A stretch of DNA of 64,000 nt, taken from positions 186,001 through 250,000 of the forward strand of contig JAUIRK010001047.1 in the NCBI GenBank assembly GCA_030549495.1. The letters run 5' to 3'. The position numbers were made by a program, and so were the translations under genes. Under the pieces are notes generated by a model that did no database searches, was not told where the DNA came from, and saw only the letters and a program-made list of their open reading frames with translations. The stretch comes from Nectonema munidae. Lineage: Eukaryota; Nematomorpha; Nectonematoida; Nectonematidae. Below, piece after piece: positions 57,724-64,000 of the stretch (position 1 is the stretch's first letter; each line of letters starts with the position of its first letter).

Positions 57724-59689
57724 ATCACACGCTCTTTTACTTTATCACACGCATATTTTGAGTTTTTAATTAAAATCCAATCTTGCCATACGTCTTATAA
57801 ATCAGGCGTTTCAAACTTGGAACACGAATATAGCTGGATGCCGCAATGAATGTACCTGGCATCGTACATGGAAAGAATGGCGTGGTATTGTGGTGATTAA
57901 TGTCATTGATTTAATTCGGAGATTCTATATTTGATCTAAATACCAAGTTTTTTATTTCTTGATCATAAGAAAAGTACAACTTGAAAATTAATTAATTAAA
58001 TCGAAATGTGATACTTTTCAATTGCGTGTAAAAAGAGTTTAAGTTTATACTAAAATCTTGTTATTGACAAGACGATTCGTCGGATGCATAATAATTTATC
58101 AAAAGGTTGTTTCTTAAATTAATTAGTTCAACTAAATTAGTCAAAGCTCTTCTCCGTATTTTCACTAATGAATCAGAAAGGCTTCTCAACGCTTAACCCT
58201 ATAAGTGCTGGGGGGCGTAACGTTCCTCCTCTTTTTCTCAGATATTAATCTGAAAATTTTAATTGATGAAATTAGAAATTTAACTGTAAAATTCTATAAA
58301 AAAATTATTGAAACAAAATTTAAGAATTTTAATTTTATGGTGCCTTTTTAGAAACATTTACAACTATTATTTATATTTTGTCTTTCTAAAAACTCGTTTG
58401 ATTTGTCACTCTTTTGATAGTAACCCATTTTCATTGGTTCGTAAAATACTAAACTTGACGGGAAAAACCGAATATTACTGAATTTAACCAGATTCAACTA
58501 AAGTTAAGCCAGTTTTAACGAATATATTGAAATTGTACTCTTTCACAAACTAATGTATCAACACTTTTTTGTATACCTAAGCGATTTTACAAAATGAAGT
58601 AACATAGGAGTGATTAACTGGCAAATAAAAATTTTTTAAAAACTATTAGTAAATATTTCTTTGAATAGTTTATAATTTAAATCATATTTTGAAATTTTTG
58701 ATAGAAAATTAAATATTAACTAGGGTTAAATAACAGTTAGCTCTTAAATATTCTTTGAAGAGAAATAAATCAAACAAAATTTGGTTGATTTTATCTTATA
58801 AGAAAATTTTAAAACAATTTTCGAAGTAATTGGGGAGATTTCATTTTTTATTTTGGGAAACTTCTCTAGTGTTGAAATCACAATTTTATAAAATTATAAA
58901 GACTTTTTTAAATTACATTCAATTGTACAAATTTATCAGATTACCCTAAAATTTGCTTGAATTCCGTTAAATTTATTTAGACCGGTCAAACCCAATTTTT
59001 TACGAACCCTTTCTCCATGTGTAGTGGAGTGGGCTAATAAGAGATAGGTATTACGGTAAAACTTATACATAGACTCGTTAAAAGTTTCCAATGTCAAAAT
59101 AGTTCATTATTACAAGTGCTATAGAGCTCAAATTCGTTTACGAAAGAAAAAATTGAGTTTTTTTGTATGGAAGTTTTAGTGTAAAATGTGTATTTGTCTA
59201 TTATGAGCGATGAATAGCTTGAATATTAATGAAAAGAAAGCCACGTCTGTATAAATTAGAAGACTCCTTTTAATTGGTACATTTTTCTCAACTTTTTTTG
59301 CAACCAATTAGGTTTTTATATACTTCAACGCATCTTTTTATATACCTAACTGATAGCTGCTTACAGATTCTGAAGAGGTTAACGACAATTTTCACATTTC
59401 AAGCTTGATACGGTTTTATATTGCATATTAGAGCATACTTTATTATACAAACATTTAAGTATTGATAGGCACTCATTTTGAAAAAAAGCTCATTTTTGTG
59501 AGTGTAATTTATTGAGAAACAATTGAAATCATGAGTTTAGTTCTTGGAATCGCCTCTCCTTAATTAACGAATTGAGAAGAAGAGGAGCGAATCAAAAGAG
59601 TGTATGCAATCGATGTGAAGATTTGATTGGTGGATCCGAGACATCAGCTTTTGGCTTCATATTTGACAGAGTAGTGCATCAAGACTTTT
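57724..59689. other. No recognisable gene
   Basis: AT-rich. CAGGCGTTTCAAACTTGG at about 57804 resembles a hAT terminus without a partner. TTCCTCCTCTTTTTCTCAG near 58230 repeats a word seen at 42240. No coding signal was recognised. Confidence 0.35.
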
Positions 59690-60900
59690 TCATCGTAAAT
59701 CGCTGTCATATTCTGAATGTAATGTCTCATCTCGGAAAGGCACTTTGATGAAGTCCCTGTTGTATTTTCTATTTCTTAATGTTTTAAGAATTGATTGAAT
59801 TATATTAAACAACATAAATGCAGCCCGTTCAAATTTTAAGATATTTATTAGATACGTGCGCACATTTAAGGGAGAGTTTGTGACACCCTTTCCCTCCTTA
59901 AATAATTTCGGACGGTATAGATTACAGATATAAATCCGAAAAACTCGACAGTCGTTCTTAGAACCGATATTTTTTCCAAAACCAGTTTTTGAAGAAAAAA
60001 ACGTCAAAAATTTATAAAGTAAAAAGTTTGCCAAATAAATGTTTATTTTGAAAAAATGTTAAACTTGATAACCCACTAAAAACGAAATAATAGCTACATG
60101 CAAAAAATCTAACTAAAATAAAAAAGCAAGAGCATCTAAGCTTGATGCAGGTAATCTTGATCGCAATTTAGAAGAAAACAATCCAGCAGATGAAAAACAC
60201 GTTGAGATTCCATACTAGTTCCTTTAAGAGTAAGAAGTGCCTTATATACCAAATTCAGTTTTTCTGTTCTTCTTTCTGTTGCTTCAAAAAGTTACACTCA
60301 TTATTTGCATTAAAGCAGTTTGAATTTAAGGTATATTTTGGTACGGAGTGCTCCATTTCGCTGGCTTTACTCATGCATTCTCGCACAAGTTCATTGACAT
60401 CATATTTACACTTAATATTTGTTGTTTTTGAATTTTCCTTTAATTTTCAGAATCTTAGCCGAGCTAATTTTACCATCTAAAAAGTTTGAGTTCTTTTCCA
60501 CAAAACTCTTTTTTAACAAATTCTTGTAATCTTTCTTTTTTTATGGGAGACTTACGAAGCATTTTACAAATTTTTCTTATCTTGTTTATTGTCATTGTGT
60601 ACTTTTTTAAGAGCAGAATAATCGAAAATCTTTTCGTGAAAAAAAAGGTTTCATATTTACATATTCAAATAATTCTTGCATATCATTATTCTCATTGTCT
60701 TCTTCAGAGTTATCATCTTGATCTTCATAATCATCTTCATTATCACTCAAATTGTCACCAGTTTCAGTTTGCTCAGAACTACTTTCATATTTACCATAAT
60801 AAAAATGAAAGGAGTGAGCTATACAATGTAATGTTCTTTACTGACACTTTGTCATTTGAGGGAATACTTTTAACATTTCGAATTTTTTAAAACTTTCTTG
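59690..60900 (-). pseudogene. hAT transposase relic
   Basis: From 60900 on the minus strand: an acidic stretch (DNLSDNEDDYEDQDDNSEED), KIRKICKMLRKSPIKKERLQ and EFVKKEF (near 60490-60590), a spacer, then LLEATERRTEKLNLVYKALL and GTSMESQRVF (near 60190-60290), which is the hAT C-terminal core (usual form LYKALL...TSVEAERAFS). Several shifts and stops break it. The frame at 59690-60034 downstream is not recognised and may be flanking DNA. Confidence 0.6.
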
Positions 60901-60921
60901 AATGAGTTTGCTTTCAACTAT

Positions 60922-61068
60922 ACACTGATGACCTATACCATGAAGACTTTTTCAACTGTTCTTTGCTTTTTTAAAGGTAAATTATCATCATTTTTGATCA
61001 ATGTTATGAACGGACTTTATATGCTTATATAAGCTAGAAGTAAATATACACCAGAACATTTTATTTTA
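60922..61068 (+). repeat. Second copy of the SINE-like repeat
   Basis: It matches 55644-55790 nearly base for base (ACACTGATGACCTATAC to CACCAGAACATT). No clear target duplication is visible here. Confidence 0.8.
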
Positions 61069-64000
61069 CAGCAATTTTTTCATTCTGATTCGTCTTTATT
61101 TTTGTTAAAAAAATGATTCCAAAATATGGATTTACTATGAGTCAACATATTTAAAAAATAAATTGTAACAGAATAAAATGAAAAATAAAGTTGAATAAAA
61201 AATTTAAGTAAAATTAAAAAAAATTCTAAAATACTGTTTGAAAGAAAAATAAATAAATGTATTAAAAAATTTTTTTTTGACTAAAATCAGAACCCGTTTT
61301 TTAAACTCGATTTCAGTTATTAGTAATTTAAAAAAAGCCGCTTTATGCAATAACTATTGGTTGTCATTATTTATTAATAACTTTAAAATGCATTGCAGTT
61401 TAAATGTGTAGAAATTAAGTTTTCAAGAAATAAAACTCACTGAGGTGCTTTAAGTTCCATGCGACAACTAATTTTCAAGAAAAGAGAAAGAAAATTGCAA
61501 AGAGAAAACAATTATGTAAACGAAGGGCCGTCACATTGCGTATAGCCAGAGACCAAATTGACGTGCTTTCAAAAAAATTGATTGGCAGAAAATTGACGAG
61601 TTGATTTAAATTGTGAAAACTAATTCTTTATGAAGCATATACTTTTGTAGCGTTTAGTTTGGATTTATAATAATATACGATGTACTTCTACTCGCTAATT
61701 CGCATTTGCTGTTGCGAAACTTTGAACTTAAAAACACAAAATGCAATTGCGTTTTTAAATTTTTAGTTACCCAAGAAAACTGTAAAATAAGATGATTTCT
61801 AACTAGTCCAAACGTAAAAAACTATGTAGGATAAAAAAATTATAATGCGCTCTAAACTTCTAGTCATGTAAAGGCACTTAATCTTTCATTTCAATGCAAT
61901 ACTCAAAAGCTTAGCAGCGACGGAATTGGAAAAAATGTGTGTTTAAATTTCAAAAGGACGTGTTTTTGCGACATATGATATATTTTAAAGAGGATTATTA
62001 TTCAAGGCGGCAAGCAGAGACTATCGTATGCACAAAATGTTGTCAAATAGTTTGAGTCAAATCCAATAAATGAAAGTATTACTGAAGGGTTTTGATCTGT
62101 TCAAGTTGAGTTTTCGTAGCACATCCGCCACCATTTTCTAAATATTTATGCATGCATCGTATGATATGTGGAAGTACTTTGAAAGAAATAGTTAAACGAC
62201 TTTTTTCATACTCAATTTTCGTTTATTTCAAAAAAAGTCACAACTTGTTAAAACTGGTGTACAACTTGGACCAACGCAGGCACTTTAAAGATCAGTGAAC
62301 AATCTATCATTTAACTCAATGATCATTATGCAACCATTTTGTATGGGTGTTTAATTTAACAATTTATGCGTTATTGTCCTGTATAGGAGCGCATAGGAAC
62401 TCGAATTTTCAATGGAATTCTCATTACAGATTAATCAAATCGTTTGCTTTGCGCGAACTAAATTTGGATAACTACTTCGATTAATTATATAGAAAATTAG
62501 ATATTAAGTTTTTTTTTAAATACATGAGAACTTCCTGTATTTGAAAAAGGGTGTGACTTTTTACCAAAAAAATTAAAAATATAAAAATTTATTTCCATTA
62601 ACAGTTTTACATAAAAATATATATAGAATTTTAACATTGTTTTTTCTTTCTAAACCGCGCGTATTTCTTTGAAATCTCATAGAAATTTTCAAAATTCAAA
62701 ATAAAATTTTCAAAGTTCACTTTTTCATGAATAAAACATTTAATTAAAATAAATTTTTATCAATTTATATTGAAAATTTGAAAAGTACGAGAAGAATTTG
62801 GGCCATTTCAGTAAAAAATCTCATTCAATTTTGGCGCATACCCCTGAAAAAAATCTCACGTAACCGAACCTTCAAACTTTATCTTTTTATTCTTACTTTT
62901 CATAGATCTCAAACAAAAGATGATATTTTAGTCTCTCCCCTCCACCCATAAAAGAAGTAGCGTCCATCAAAAAATCCTTATAATGAGCTATACTTTTTAT
63001 CTTTTATATCCAGATTTCACTCTGCTGCAGTTACTGCATGTTTAGCGTAAGAATATGGTGTCTTATTCACTTCATTCGCCATATGGAGCGTTGGAATCTA
63101 AGGAGAGTTAGGATATAATGCTGAAATCTATTGCCTTTTCACATTTTTATACGTCAATCAAAATTTGTGAGTTTTTTTAAAATAAATACAAAAGAGAACT
63201 AACTTGTTCATGTAAAAATAATAAATCTTTTATGTCAATTTTTTTTAAAAAAGTCAACTTTTTTCTCAAAAGATTAAATAAATTGAGCTGAAAACATTTG
63301 TAATCAAAAAAATTTTTATTTCGAAGTAAAGGATCTTTGATGGTCTTTCTTGCATTTACTTGAAAATAGTTTCAAAAGTTTTTGAACACAAAGTTTTAGT
63401 TAAGATTCAGATCAATTAAAAAAGTCTTCCCTGTTAAATTAAGTTGATGTTAAATTAATCTATGTCGGATCTTTTGGAAGCAAGATTCGAAAATCGAACT
63501 ACTCAAAGTCCTAATTTTCTTCTCGCATAATTTTGCCGTTTCGTTTTAAAGATTTTGAAAGAGGGTAAAGGATTAAACGACAGCAGTAAACGTTATGCTG
63601 TATAAAAAATTCTTACCATCTTTTCCATATTCACCAAATTATTTCTACAAAAAGTTTTATTTCCTTCATTGATGAAAACCAAGTCTGAAATAAATTGGTA
63701 TGATTAATTTTATCAACCAAAAATGTATACTTTTACACTTAAAAATAATTTGTCTTTCTAAAATAGTACAAAGTACGCCTTAAGAACATAAATTTTTTGG
63801 TTGTTGTACTTCCCCACCCTTTAAATCCGGGCACTAACTTTGACATTTTATTTTCGAAGAGACAATTTTTATCTTAAAATTATGCCAGAAGTCAAAAGTT
63901 ATTTATTCCTCAATGATCGGTCTACTGAATGAAAGTCATTGTTCAGGCTTTCTTGATTTATGCAAGAATTCTTTACAAGTATTGTAAACGTCGCTTAAGT
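61069..64000. other. No recognisable gene or repeat
   Basis: AT-rich DNA with scattered A/T runs. I saw no conserved protein, transposon terminus or inverted repeat in this stretch. Confidence 0.4.

Noticed and set aside
57804-57822. hAT-like end CAGGCGTTTCAAACTTGG
   Set aside because: No matching right end or flanking duplication within several kilobases.
59690-60034. 114-residue minus-strand frame
   Set aside because: Downstream of a hAT relic but without recognisable motifs; not called as a gene.
1-64000. CRISPR arrays, operons, LTR retroelements, Polintons, rRNA or tRNA genes
   Set aside because: No regularly spaced identical repeats, no paired LTRs or capsid-type proteins and no recognisable RNA gene were seen; the introns show that the DNA is eukaryotic.

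Overview
The window is eukaryotic nuclear DNA, very AT-rich, with introns and a dense layer of decayed transposons. It most resembles an AT-rich invertebrate, and I would guess an arthropod such as a copepod. That guess rests on the transposon mix (hAT, piggyBac, FLYWCH-type MULE, Penelope-like and jockey/CR1-like elements), the G/C homopolymer runs next to transposons and the mix of tiny (56-66 bp) and long introns. The species cannot be fixed from the sequence. I saw no operons, CRISPR arrays, rRNA or tRNA genes and no LTR retroelement.

Three host genes are supported, all on the + strand. (1) A LIV-1-type ZIP zinc transporter, 10 coding exons from 15969 to 33206, 500 codons plus stop when spliced. 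(2) DDX20/Gemin3, an intronless DEAD-box helicase of the SMN complex, 43948-46386. (3) Mitochondrial phenylalanyl-tRNA synthetase (FARS2), six exons from 49220 to 55344, 414 codons plus stop. They share no pathway and appear to be neighbours by chance.

Layout. 1-15.9 kb is transposon country: a 123-bp palindromic MITE (2977-3099), a nearly whole MULE (4359-6413), a hAT relic (7.7-9.64 kb) split by a 620-bp fold-back element and flanked by long inverted arms, a satellite-like array (11.8-12.5 kb), a hAT MITE (12772-13076) and a hAT tail (14.8-15.2 kb). 16-33 kb is the ZIP gene. Its introns hold a hAT fragment, a FLYWCH/MULE relic, a piggyBac relic (21569-23477), two MITEs, a 2.4-kb hAT (24883-27278) and a possible pogo-like tail. 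33-42 kb holds a dispersed-family ORF relic, two antisense LINE copies, a stray copy of ZIP exon 4 with its intron (37427-37748) and a piggyBac (38284-40024) sitting inside one LINE. 44-55.4 kb holds DDX20, a hAT tail, a LINE relic and FARS2. 55.4-61 kb holds a SINE-like insertion, a Penelope-like element nested in a hAT copy and another hAT relic. 61-64 kb has nothing recognisable.

The best-supported unusual points are the nested insertions with exact target duplications, the ACATTT-unit termini shared by the MULE and the fold-back element, the exon-4 duplication of the ZIP gene and a probable GC-AG intron in that gene. I did not find a clearly new biological system.
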